A DNA stretch of 5,113 nucleotides from the NCBI GenBank assembly GCA_030608985.1, contig JAUWDC010000129.1, positions 1-5,113 of the forward strand, given 5' to 3'. Below are positions 1-5,113 of this stretch, piece by piece; the first letter of the stretch is position 1, and each line of letters starts with the position of its first letter. This stretch comes from Desulfobia sp. (GTDB lineage Bacteria; Desulfobacterota; Desulfobulbia; Desulfobulbales; SURF-16). A program made the translations under genes and the position numbers. Under the pieces are notes generated by a model, which searched no databases, had not been told where the DNA came from, and saw nothing but the letters and a program-made list of their open reading frames with translations.

Positions 1-1
1 G

Positions 2-442
2 TATTGTCAGAATCTTGCTACCCGTTCGAATACAAGATTTATCACAACTCGTTTTGGGAATGTCCTCGGTTCGACTGGATCGGTTGTTCCGCTCTTTGAA
101 AAACAAATCAGGTCAGGGGGACCTGTAACTGTAACCCATAGAGATATCGAGATAGTTTATACCGGTTTGCGTCCAGGGGAAAAATTATATGAAGAAATTT
201 TTCATGAAAGTGAAAATTTAAAAGGGACATCCCATCCTAAACTACTACTAGCCAGCAGCAGGAAATTTGAATGGGAATGGTTAATTAATGCTTTAAATGA
301 ACTTCATCAAGCATCTTTAACCAGAGATATGAATCTTATAATTGGGCAGTTGCAGGCCGTAGTTCCTGAATACCTAGGTTTACCGTCTCGTAATCTTGAA
401 AAAAAAGCGAAAAATCCTCAATTACGTGTTATAGGGAAATAG
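2..442 (+). CDS. 3' part of a FlaA1/CapD-family UDP-sugar 4,6-dehydratase with an internal deletion (probably non-functional)
   Basis: The frame is open from the left edge to the TAG at 440-442; the true start lies outside the window. The family converts UDP-N-acetylhexosamine to a 4-keto-6-deoxy sugar for O-antigen, capsule or glycan synthesis; many members are membrane-anchored with a cytoplasmic SDR-type domain. Recognisable parts in order are TRFGNVLGSTGSVVPLF (frame residues 17-33), the QIRSGGPVTVTH stretch (about 35-46), then GLRPGEKLYEEIF (about 55-67) and a C-terminal tail with VVPEY. In intact relatives the VTVTH block is followed by RYFMTIPEA and roughly 50-60 residues of the SDR fold before the ...EIVYTGLRPGEKL block. 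Here THRDI runs straight into EIVYTG (codons 134-166), so that segment is absent without a frameshift. The missing part includes substrate-site and fold elements, so I infer loss of function. The family call is firm; whether the product is made is unknown. It is separated from the downstream cluster by 190 bases and probably belongs to a different, polysaccharide locus. Confidence 0.85.
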   Translation, partial: YCQNLATRSNTRFITTRFGNVLGSTGSVVPLFEKQIRSGGPVTVTHRDIEIVYTGLRPGEKLYEEIFHESENLKGTSHPKLLLASSRKFEWEWLINALNELHQASLTRDMNLIIGQLQAVVPEYLGLPSRNLEKKAKNPQLRVIGK

Positions 443-632
443 TTCGCTAAAAGAATGCAAAGGACTCTTTTTTTGCCTTTCTTGTTAACTCGTCTCGTTC
501 CCTTATTTCTCTTTTTGGTGGAGTCACAGGTGTCTTCTTTTTCCTTTTCATTTCTTTACTTATTTCATTGTCGACTTTCAGAAAAAAATTGGATATATTG
601 AATATTTTATTTTTATAATTTGAACTATAAAT
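443..632. other. Gene-free, pyrimidine-rich spacer
   Basis: No convincing gene lies here. About 463-560 is strongly biased to T and C on the + strand (runs of CTTT, TTCC and TCTTTT), interrupted by GGTGGAGTCACAGGTGTC at about 518-535. A reverse-strand frame over this stretch (447-656) would encode a Lys/Arg-rich peptide of 69 residues, which is what a purine-rich strand gives by default. It also overlaps the start of the ketosynthase gene, so I do not call it. From about 580 the spacer becomes very AT-rich and carries the candidate promoter for the downstream cluster. No strong factor-independent terminator is seen after the dehydratase remnant. Confidence 0.6.
590..619 (+). promoter_or_regulatory. 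Candidate sigma70-type promoter for the ketosynthase cluster
   Basis: A perfect TATAAT lies at 614-619. TGGATA at 590-595 matches the -35 consensus at four of six positions with an 18-base spacer. Initiation about seven bases after the -10 box would fall at about 626, only some seven bases before the ATG at 633, giving a very short leader or a nearly leaderless message. This agrees with the lack of a Shine-Dalgarno sequence there. The region is so AT-rich that chance matches are expected, so this is a suggestion only. Confidence 0.35.
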
Positions 633-1880
633 ATGGCAAATTTGACGGAAAATCAAAGGATTGTAATTACTGGAGTTGGCCTTGCTGCGCCTAACGCATG
701 CAGTTTGCGTGAATTTCGCCGGAAACTACTTGAGGGGCAAAGTGAAATTCAGGAAATTGACTTGCGTTATATGGGCACAGCGCCAGCTGGTACATGTGAT
801 TTTCCTGAAACAAAATATCGTAAAAAGAAAGAAAACAAGCGTGGTACCCGCGCTGGCTGTATTGGTGTTTACTGCGCTAATGAAGCACTTATTGATGCAG
901 GTATTGATTGGTCTTTTTACGACAAGAAAAAAACAGGAGTATATATTGGCCTCACAGAACATGGCACTGTAGAAACAGAAAATGAGGTCTATAATATAAG
1001 CCAATTTGACTATAACGTTGATTACTGGACTCATCACCATAATCCACGAACAGTTCTGAATAATCCTGCCGGAGAGATAACCATGAATTTGGGAATCACC
1101 GGCCCCCATTATTCCATAGGTGCAGCCTGTGCTGCTGGAAATGCAGCCTTGATTCAAGGTGTGCAGATGCTTCGTCTTGGAGAAGTTGACTTGGCTTTAT
1201 GCGGTGGTGTCTCAGAGTGTACAGGTTCTTTTGGTATCTTCGCCAGTTTCAAGGCCCAGGGCGCATTAGCAGAACATGACGATCCAAAATCAGCAAGCAG
1301 GCCTTTTGATCAGGATAGAAACGGTATTGTTATATCTGAAGGCGGTTGCCTATATATCTTAGAAACACTGGATCGTGCCCTGGAAAGACGGGCAAAAATA
1401 TATGGTGAAATAGTTGGATATGCCATTAATTCTGATGCCATGGATTTTGTTTTACCGTATGGCCCAAGGCAGGCTGAATGCATGCGTCTGGCATTGGATC
1501 GAGCGGGACTTGAACCTTCTGATATTGATATCATAAATACCCACGCAACCGGCACCCGACAGGGTGACATAGAAGAATGCAAGGCTATCAGAGAAGTTTT
1601 TAACGGCTGCGAAAGTACCTATATAAACAATACCAAAAGCCATATCGGACATGCCATGGGTGCTGCCGGCGTTCTTGAATTGGCAGGAAATTTATTGTCC
1701 TTTGAAGATGGAATGGTACATGCCACCATCAATCTTGACACTCTTGATCCTGACTGTTATTTGCCTAATATAGTTGCAAATAGTCCTAAACAGCTTGACA
1801 AAGTAGACACAATACTTAATAACTCCTTCGGCATGGTTGGAATTAATTCTGCTGTGATTCTGAAAAAATATACATTTTGA
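633..1880 (+). CDS. FabF-like beta-ketoacyl-ACP synthase (KAS II-type condensing enzyme), accessory subfamily
   Basis: The 415-residue length is normal for FabF (about 410). The family catalyses decarboxylative Claisen condensation of an acyl primer with malonyl-ACP in the cytosol. The N-terminal strand RIVITGVGLAAP (9-20) is typical. The catalytic triad is complete: Cys166 in GAACAAGNAAL, His304 in NTHATGTRQGD and His340 in KSHIGHAMGAAG, with the conserved Lys335. This spacing closely matches E. coli FabF (163/303/340). Two departures are visible: the usual HGTGT/HGTST reads HATGT, and the C-terminal gating loop, usually GFGGTN, reads GMVGIN (400-405). An in-frame TGA at 621-623 makes ATG 633 the only plausible start; no Shine-Dalgarno is seen. 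It leads a unidirectional cluster, 21 bases before the acyl carrier protein gene, so the ACP is its likely partner. Its subfamily-level changes and its flavoprotein neighbours point to a specialised pathway rather than housekeeping fatty acid synthesis. A true KS rather than a chain-length factor is indicated by the intact Cys. Confidence 0.93.
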   Translation: MANLTENQRIVITGVGLAAPNACSLREFRRKLLEGQSEIQEIDLRYMGTAPAGTCDFPETKYRKKKENKRGTRAGCIGVYCANEALIDAGIDWSFYDKKKTGVYIGLTEHGTVETENEVYNISQFDYNVDYWTHHHNPRTVLNNPAGEITMNLGITGPHYSIGAACAAGNAALIQGVQMLRLGEVDLALCGGVSECTGSFGIFASFKAQGALAEHDDPKSASRPFDQDRNGIVISEGGCLYILETLDRALERRAKIYGEIVGYAINSDAMDFVLPYGPRQAECMRLALDRAGLEPSDIDIINTHATGTRQGDIEECKAIREVFNGCESTYINNTKSHIGHAMGAAGVLELAGNLLSFEDGMVHATINLDTLDPDCYLPNIVANSPKQLDKVDTILNNSFGMVGINSAVILKKYTF

Positions 1881-1890
1881 TTGACCATAT

Positions 1891-1896
1891 AGAGGA
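1891..1896 (+). promoter_or_regulatory. Ribosome binding site of the ACP gene
   Basis: AGAGGA sits five bases before the ATG at 1902. It is the only clear Shine-Dalgarno sequence in the cluster and supports that start. A strong site on the ACP gene alone would fit the need for carrier protein in excess over the enzymes (inference). Confidence 0.7.
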
Positions 1897-1901
1897 AAAA
1901 G

Positions 1902-2153
1902 ATGACACGTGATGAGATTAAAGATGTAATAATCGAAATTATAGAGGATATCGATGAAGATGCGGAAATGGATGGCCTGAATCCTGATGAACCGCTCAGG
2001 GATCAACTTGATCTCGACTCCATGGATTTCCTTGATATTGTAATGGAATTGCGAAAACGCTATAAACTTCAGATTCCCGAAGAAGACTATCCAGAACTGG
2101 CTTCATTAAACAGCTGTGTTAATTATCTGGAGCCAAAATTGAAAAATGTATAA
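1902..2153 (+). CDS. Acyl carrier protein
   Basis: This is an 83-residue, strongly acidic protein, the usual size for a stand-alone ACP. The phosphopantetheine attachment site is Ser40 in DQLDLDSMDFLDIVMEL (34-50), which corresponds to the DSLD motif but with Met after the Ser and Phe after the Asp. The predicted layout is helix I at about 3-16, a long acidic loop, helix II beginning at Ser40, a short helix III near IPEEDYPEL (58-66) and helix IV at about 69-79. A 4'-phosphopantetheinyl transferase must activate it; none is seen in the window. It lies between the ketosynthase gene (21-base gap) and a FAD oxidoreductase gene (6-base gap), which suggests that it tethers the acyl chain on which both act (inference). 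The DSMDF variant differs from the housekeeping AcpP motif DSLDTVE, so this is likely a pathway-dedicated carrier. The start is supported by the Shine-Dalgarno at 1891-1896. Confidence 0.93.
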   Translation: MTRDEIKDVIIEIIEDIDEDAEMDGLNPDEPLRDQLDLDSMDFLDIVMELRKRYKLQIPEEDYPELASLNSCVNYLEPKLKNV

Positions 2154-2166
2154 CAGCCAATGGCTG
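2154..2166. repeat. Short inverted repeat across the start codon of the first FAD oxidoreductase
   Basis: CAGCCA (2154-2159) and TGGCTG (2161-2166) are perfect inverted copies around the single A of the ATG at 2160. As RNA this would form at most a four-pair stem with the loop CAATG, presenting or masking the start codon. There is no Shine-Dalgarno here, so translation probably depends on ribosomes finishing the ACP gene six bases upstream. The repeat may be coincidental. Confidence 0.35.
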
Positions 2167-3557
2167 ATTCTCACTATTCTCTCATCATTATCGGCGGCGG
2201 TCTATCAGGGCTGGCCGCCGGTATACGTTTTGCCCGCTTTGGGGAATCTGTTCTCATTCTGGAAAAGCACTCCATTCCTGGAGGGTTAAACTCATACTAT
2301 TATCGCAAAAACTTTCTTCTTGAGACCGGCCTGCATGCAATGACCAATTATGCAGGTCCTAAAGAACGTCACGCGCCCCTCAACCGTCTCTTCCGTCAAT
2401 TAAATCTTTCCAGGAAAAAATTTATTACCCACGAACAATTTTCTTCTCGTATTCTCTTTCAAAACGATCTTGCACTTGATTTTTCAAATGATATATCTCT
2501 TCTTAAGGAGGAAATTGCTGCAAAATTCCCAGGATCGATTGATTCATTTAATACGCTGTTGAAAGTAGTTACAGAATACGATCCTTTTACCCCAAAGAAG
2601 TGGGTTTCGACACGCGAAACACTTGCTGGTATAATCACCGAATCTTTATTGATAGATATGCTTCTTCTGCCTTTGATGGTATACGGAAACAGTGAAGAGC
2701 ACGACATGGACTTCGGTCAATTTGTTATCATGTTTCGTTCTTTATATTTTGAAGGATTTTTCAGACCTGACGGCACGATCAAAGAATTCTTGGATATGCT
2801 TGTTGAAAAATTCAGGTCTCTCGGAGGTGAGGTTAGGTATAAAAGTGCAGTCGACTCTATTGTGAGTGATGGGAAATCAATTACAGGTGTTAGATTGGCT
2901 GACCAGTCACAACTGAGCTGTGATAATCTCATTTCAACAGTTGGCACACCGGGGACGGAAAAACTTCTTAATGACAGGCAACAAGAAATTTATCCTCTCG
3001 GGCAGATGAGTTTTGTCGAATCTATTTTTATATTGCCCAGTAAAAATAAAAGTAAATCAAAATATATAAATGATTATACCATTATTTTCTATTCTCTTGC
3101 CGATCAGTTTGATTACTGTCGTCCAACTCTTCCTATTGATCCCCAATGGGGTGTCATCTGTTTCCCGGAAAATTTTCATGGACTCCACCGTTCAGATTAT
3201 TTTCAAATCAGAATTACCAATTCAGCTAATTATGATCTCTGGAAAAATACTACCAAAGACCAATACAAACAGATGAAAGAAAAATGGGGAAGGGAGTCGC
3301 GCAGAGTAACAGAGGAAATAATTGGGAAATTTTACCAAAACGTTGTATATGAGGACAGTTTCACCCCCGTCACAATTGAAAAATATACAGGCAAGGAATG
3401 TGGAGCTGTATATGGCAGTCCTTTAAAAATAAAGGATGGGAAAACAGCCTATAACAACCTGTTTATAGCCGGAACAGATCAAGGATACCTGGGTATAGTT
3501 GGTTCCATGCTCAGCGGGGTTACAATGGTAAATCAAAATATATTGTCAATACGTTAG
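2160..3557 (+). CDS. FAD-dependent oxidoreductase, phytoene desaturase/retinol saturase superfamily (first copy)
   Basis: The 465-residue protein begins with a Rossmann FAD-binding fold: GGGLSG at 12-17 (GxGxxG), Glu35 at the end of the second strand, then PGGLNS (40-45), where the family usually has PGG. The middle has PDGTIKEFLDML (203-214), the counterpart of the conserved GG..L..L segment, and a second nucleotide-contact strand at about 224-237. Near the C-terminus are TPVTIEKYTG (402-411), the counterpart of the family's TP.T..RYT signature, and the FAD-closing segment LFIAGTDQGYLGIVGSMLSG (434-453). The AGTDQGYLGIVG pattern looks more like retinol saturase/CrtO-type members than classical CrtI (GAGTHPG). 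Such enzymes desaturate, saturate or isomerise polyene and isoprenoid chains; the substrate here is unknown. An in-frame TAA at 2151-2153 fixes the ATG at 2160. It is six bases after the ACP gene and in the same frame, so co-translation is likely and an acyl-ACP or ACP-derived substrate is plausible. Superfamily firm, reaction open. Confidence 0.88.
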   Translation: MADSHYSLIIIGGGLSGLAAGIRFARFGESVLILEKHSIPGGLNSYYYRKNFLLETGLHAMTNYAGPKERHAPLNRLFRQLNLSRKKFITHEQFSSRILFQNDLALDFSNDISLLKEEIAAKFPGSIDSFNTLLKVVTEYDPFTPKKWVSTRETLAGIITESLLIDMLLLPLMVYGNSEEHDMDFGQFVIMFRSLYFEGFFRPDGTIKEFLDMLVEKFRSLGGEVRYKSAVDSIVSDGKSITGVRLADQSQLSCDNLISTVGTPGTEKLLNDRQQEIYPLGQMSFVESIFILPSKNKSKSKYINDYTIIFYSLADQFDYCRPTLPIDPQWGVICFPENFHGLHRSDYFQIRITNSANYDLWKNTTKDQYKQMKEKWGRESRRVTEEIIGKFYQNVVYEDSFTPVTIEKYTGKECGAVYGSPLKIKDGKTAYNNLFIAGTDQGYLGIVGSMLSGVTMVNQNILSIR

Positions 3558-3577
3558 TGTGAATGCACTGGCATTGT

Positions 3578-3594
3578 TTTACGGTTAACGTAAA
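3578..3594. repeat. Perfect 6-bp inverted repeat in the gap between the two FAD oxidoreductase genes
   Basis: TTTACGGTTAACGTAAA has arms TTTACG and CGTAAA around the five-base centre GTTAA. It occupies most of the right half of the 47-base gap and ends ten bases before the ATG at 3605. It could be a small hairpin or an operator-like site. It has no T-run and low GC content, so it is not a convincing terminator. Function is unproven. Confidence 0.4.
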
Positions 3595-3604
3595 GTAGCT
3601 ATCT

Positions 3605-5011
3605 ATGTTTTATAAATCAATTGAAAAAGTTGCAGATAAATACGATGTTATCGTCATCGGATCTGGCTTGGGCGGATTAACATCAGCAAACCGTTTGGCC
3701 AGGGCAGGGCATAGCGTTCTGCTACTGGAACACCACCATAGATTAGGCGGTTTGGCAACCTGGTTTAAACGGAAAGGGCATATTTTTGACGTGTCTTTAC
3801 ATGGATTCCCGTATGGTATGGTGAAAACCTGTCGAAAATACTGGAACAACACTATTAAAAATGCCATTGTCCAGCTTAAAGATATAGTTTTTGATAATCC
3901 CCAGTTTTCGCTGAAAACTACTTTTGACCGAGTTGATTTTACCCACATTCTTACAGATAAATTTGGTGTTTCCCGAGCAGTGGTAGATAATTTTTTTACC
4001 ACGGTCAGCAAAATGAATTTTTATGATGACCGCTCCATGACGACACAGGAGCTTTTCGAGAAGTTTTTCCCAGGCCGAAGCGATGTCCATAGGATTCTTA
4101 TGGAGCCTATCTCGTATGCCAACGGCTCAACATTTGATGACCCTGCAATCACGTATGGAATTGTGTTTTCAAATTTCATGAATAAGGGGGTTTTTACCTT
4201 CCAGGGTGGCACTGACAAACTCATTGGTATGATGCAGGAAGAACTTGAAGCCAATGGTGTGACAATTTGTACTCAAGCAAAAGTCGATAAGATTGTTCTT
4301 GAAAAAAAGATAGTGAAGGGGGTTGCTGTTGGTGAAAGAATTATTTTGGCCCCTACCGTTATCTCAAACAGCGGTATTACCAATACGATAGACAACCTGA
4401 CAGGTCGGGAATATTTTCCTGAAGACTTTATAGGTGAGTACGAACAGGTCAAAGTAAACAACTCAAGCTGTCAAGTATATATGGGCATTAAAAAAGGCGA
4501 CTCCATTCCTAATGTTGGCGATCTTTTGTTTACTTCTACGGCTGAGAAATTCGAAGCTGCTGAAATGAGGGATATGAAAACCCGCAGCCGAACATTTTCA
4601 CTTTACTATCCAAAAACCAGGCCGGATGCTCCTGATTATACCATTGTTGCTTCAATGAACGCCAATTATGATGATTGGGACGGTTTGTCAGAAGAAGAAT
4701 ACAGGGCTGCAAAAGAGGATATGATTGAGAGATCATTCAAGGATCTTGAGCGTTATATCCCTGGTGCTCGAGATAAATGTGACTGGGTTGAAGCTTCGAC
4801 TCCCAAGACCTTTAATAGGTATACTCTGCACACTAAAGGGACATCGTTTGGCACCAAGTTTGAGGGACTTAATATTTCCCGGACAATTTTTAAAGCTATT
4901 CCTGGCCTGTTTCATGTCGGATCTGTTGGAATAATAATGTCCGGTTGGCTTGGAGCCATTAATTATGGTGTTATTGTTGCCAACGATGTTGATGCTTACC
5001 TTAGAAGTTGA
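3605..5011 (+). CDS. FAD-dependent oxidoreductase, phytoene desaturase/retinol saturase superfamily (second, divergent copy)
   Basis: This 468-residue protein has the same domain order as its neighbour: the FAD-binding motif GSGLGG (19-24), Glu42 ending the second strand, RLGGLATWF (46-54) and [11 protein letters not shown] (61-71, where relatives have FD.G). The central [20 protein letters not shown] (199-218) is the classic GG...L...L....G segment; it is better conserved than in the first copy. Near the end are [10 protein letters not shown] (398-407), the TP.T..RYT signature, and [20 protein letters not shown] (434-453), the closing FAD segment, with Ser440 where many flavoproteins of this fold have Asp. 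An in-frame TAG at 3596-3598 makes ATG 3605 the first possible start; no Shine-Dalgarno is visible. The two copies share motifs but little sequence in the middle, so they probably catalyse different steps rather than being a recent duplication. The likely role is desaturation, saturation or isomerisation of a lipid or polyene intermediate (inference). No amino-terminal signal peptide or clear membrane helix is seen. Confidence 0.88.
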   Translation: MFYKSIEKVADKYDVIVIGSGLGGLTSANRLARAGHSVLLLEHHHRLGGLATWFKRKGHIFDVSLHGFPYGMVKTCRKYWNNTIKNAIVQLKDIVFDNPQFSLKTTFDRVDFTHILTDKFGVSRAVVDNFFTTVSKMNFYDDRSMTTQELFEKFFPGRSDVHRILMEPISYANGSTFDDPAITYGIVFSNFMNKGVFTFQGGTDKLIGMMQEELEANGVTICTQAKVDKIVLEKKIVKGVAVGERIILAPTVISNSGITNTIDNLTGREYFPEDFIGEYEQVKVNNSSCQVYMGIKKGDSIPNVGDLLFTSTAEKFEAAEMRDMKTRSRTFSLYYPKTRPDAPDYTIVASMNANYDDWDGLSEEEYRAAKEDMIERSFKDLERYIPGARDKCDWVEASTPKTFNRYTLHTKGTSFGTKFEGLNISRTIFKAIPGLFHVGSVGIIMSGWLGAINYGVIVANDVDAYLRS

Positions 5012-5062
5012 ACAGCTACGGTTTGGTGGAAGTGCACATTTTTCTGACTTACTTGAATAGTT

Positions 5063-5113
5063 ATGAATATTATGTCTGATTTTTCACATCAAAAAGTCGT
5101 TATCTCTGGAGCT
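5063..5113 (+). CDS. 5' end of a further cluster gene: condensing enzyme or short-chain reductase
   Basis: Seventeen codons are visible before the window ends, reading MNIMSDFSHQKVVISGA. An in-frame TGA at 5054-5056 limits the start to ATG 5063 or ATG 5072; neither has a clear Shine-Dalgarno. K-V-V-I-S-G-A resembles the first strand of a ketosynthase (compare RIVITGVG in the first gene of the cluster) or the first strand and glycine turn of an SDR ketoreductase such as FabG (usually ..ALVTGAS). The three-residue hydrophobic run before S-G favours a ketosynthase slightly. Either function would extend the fatty-acid-synthase-like character of the cluster. The 51-base gap from the previous gene on the same strand suggests the same operon. 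Confidence 0.6.
   Translation, partial: MNIMSDFSHQKVVISGA

Noticed and set aside
459..474. AAAG-GACT-CTTT followed by a run of seven T's as a terminator for the dehydratase remnant
   Set aside because: The stem is only four AT-rich pairs and merges with the T-run, so it is too weak to call.
447..656. Reverse-strand frame for a 69-residue Lys/Arg-rich peptide containing TPVTPPKRE
   Set aside because: Its composition follows from the purine-rich strand, it has no recognisable domain, and it overlaps the start and probable promoter of the ketosynthase gene.
726..1157. 143-residue reverse-strand frame inside the ketosynthase gene
   Set aside because: It lies fully inside a gene with a complete catalytic motif set; its Cys/Ile-rich translation has no family features. 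It is a shadow frame.
633..2153. Housekeeping fabF-acpP pair of primary fatty acid synthesis
   Set aside because: The order is KS then ACP, fabD/fabG/fabH are not adjacent, the ACP motif is DSMDF rather than DSLDT, and flavoproteins follow directly.
3610..4090. Two overlapping reverse-strand frames inside the second flavoprotein gene
   Set aside because: Both are antisense to the conserved FAD-binding region and show no domain of their own.
2160..5011. A carotenoid biosynthesis locus, suggested by the two CrtI-like genes
   Set aside because: No phytoene synthase, GGPP synthase or cyclase is present, the C-terminal motifs are not classical CrtI, and the neighbours are a ketosynthase and an ACP. 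A link to carotenoids outside the window cannot be excluded but is not supported.
1..5113. CRISPR arrays, tRNA or rRNA genes, insertion sequences and phage genes
   Set aside because: No regularly spaced repeats, transposase motifs or RNA-gene signatures were recognised on either strand.

Overview
The window is a moderately AT-rich stretch (roughly 40% GC by eye) from a Gram-negative-type bacterium, with every supported gene on the + strand. Nothing in it fixes the taxon. The gene content (a FlaA1/CapD-type sugar dehydratase next to an accessory ketosynthase/acyl carrier protein/FAD-oxidoreductase set) would fit anaerobic lineages such as Desulfobacterota or Planctomycetota. That is a lean from memory, not a demonstration. 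Only one of the four visible starts in the cluster has a clear Shine-Dalgarno sequence.

Layout. Positions 1-442 hold the 3' part of a UDP-sugar 4,6-dehydratase gene of the FlaA1/CapD/WbpM family. Its reading frame is open, but a block the family normally has is missing, so it looks like a broken remnant of a polysaccharide locus. Positions 443-632 are a gene-free, pyrimidine-rich spacer that ends in a perfect TATAAT box just upstream of the next gene. From 633 onward there is a tight unidirectional cluster: a FabF-like beta-ketoacyl-ACP synthase (633-1880), a stand-alone acyl carrier protein (1902-2153), a phytoene desaturase/retinol saturase-like FAD oxidoreductase (2160-3557), a second, divergent member of the same superfamily (3605-5011), and the first 17 codons of a further gene (5063 to the window edge). 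That last gene begins like a condensing enzyme or, less likely, a short-chain reductase.

How the genes may work together (inference). The ketosynthase and the carrier protein would build or extend an acyl chain held on the ACP phosphopantetheine arm. The two flavoproteins, whose superfamily desaturates, saturates or isomerises polyene and isoprenoid substrates, would then oxidise, reduce or isomerise that chain or a product released from it. This combination of type II fatty-acid-synthase-like parts with CrtI-like enzymes has been proposed for ladderane lipid synthesis in anammox bacteria. It differs from ordinary primary fatty acid synthesis and from carotenoid clusters, for which no phytoene synthase is seen here. 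The product cannot be named from this window. The cluster is the most plausible candidate for an undescribed system and clearly continues past the right edge.
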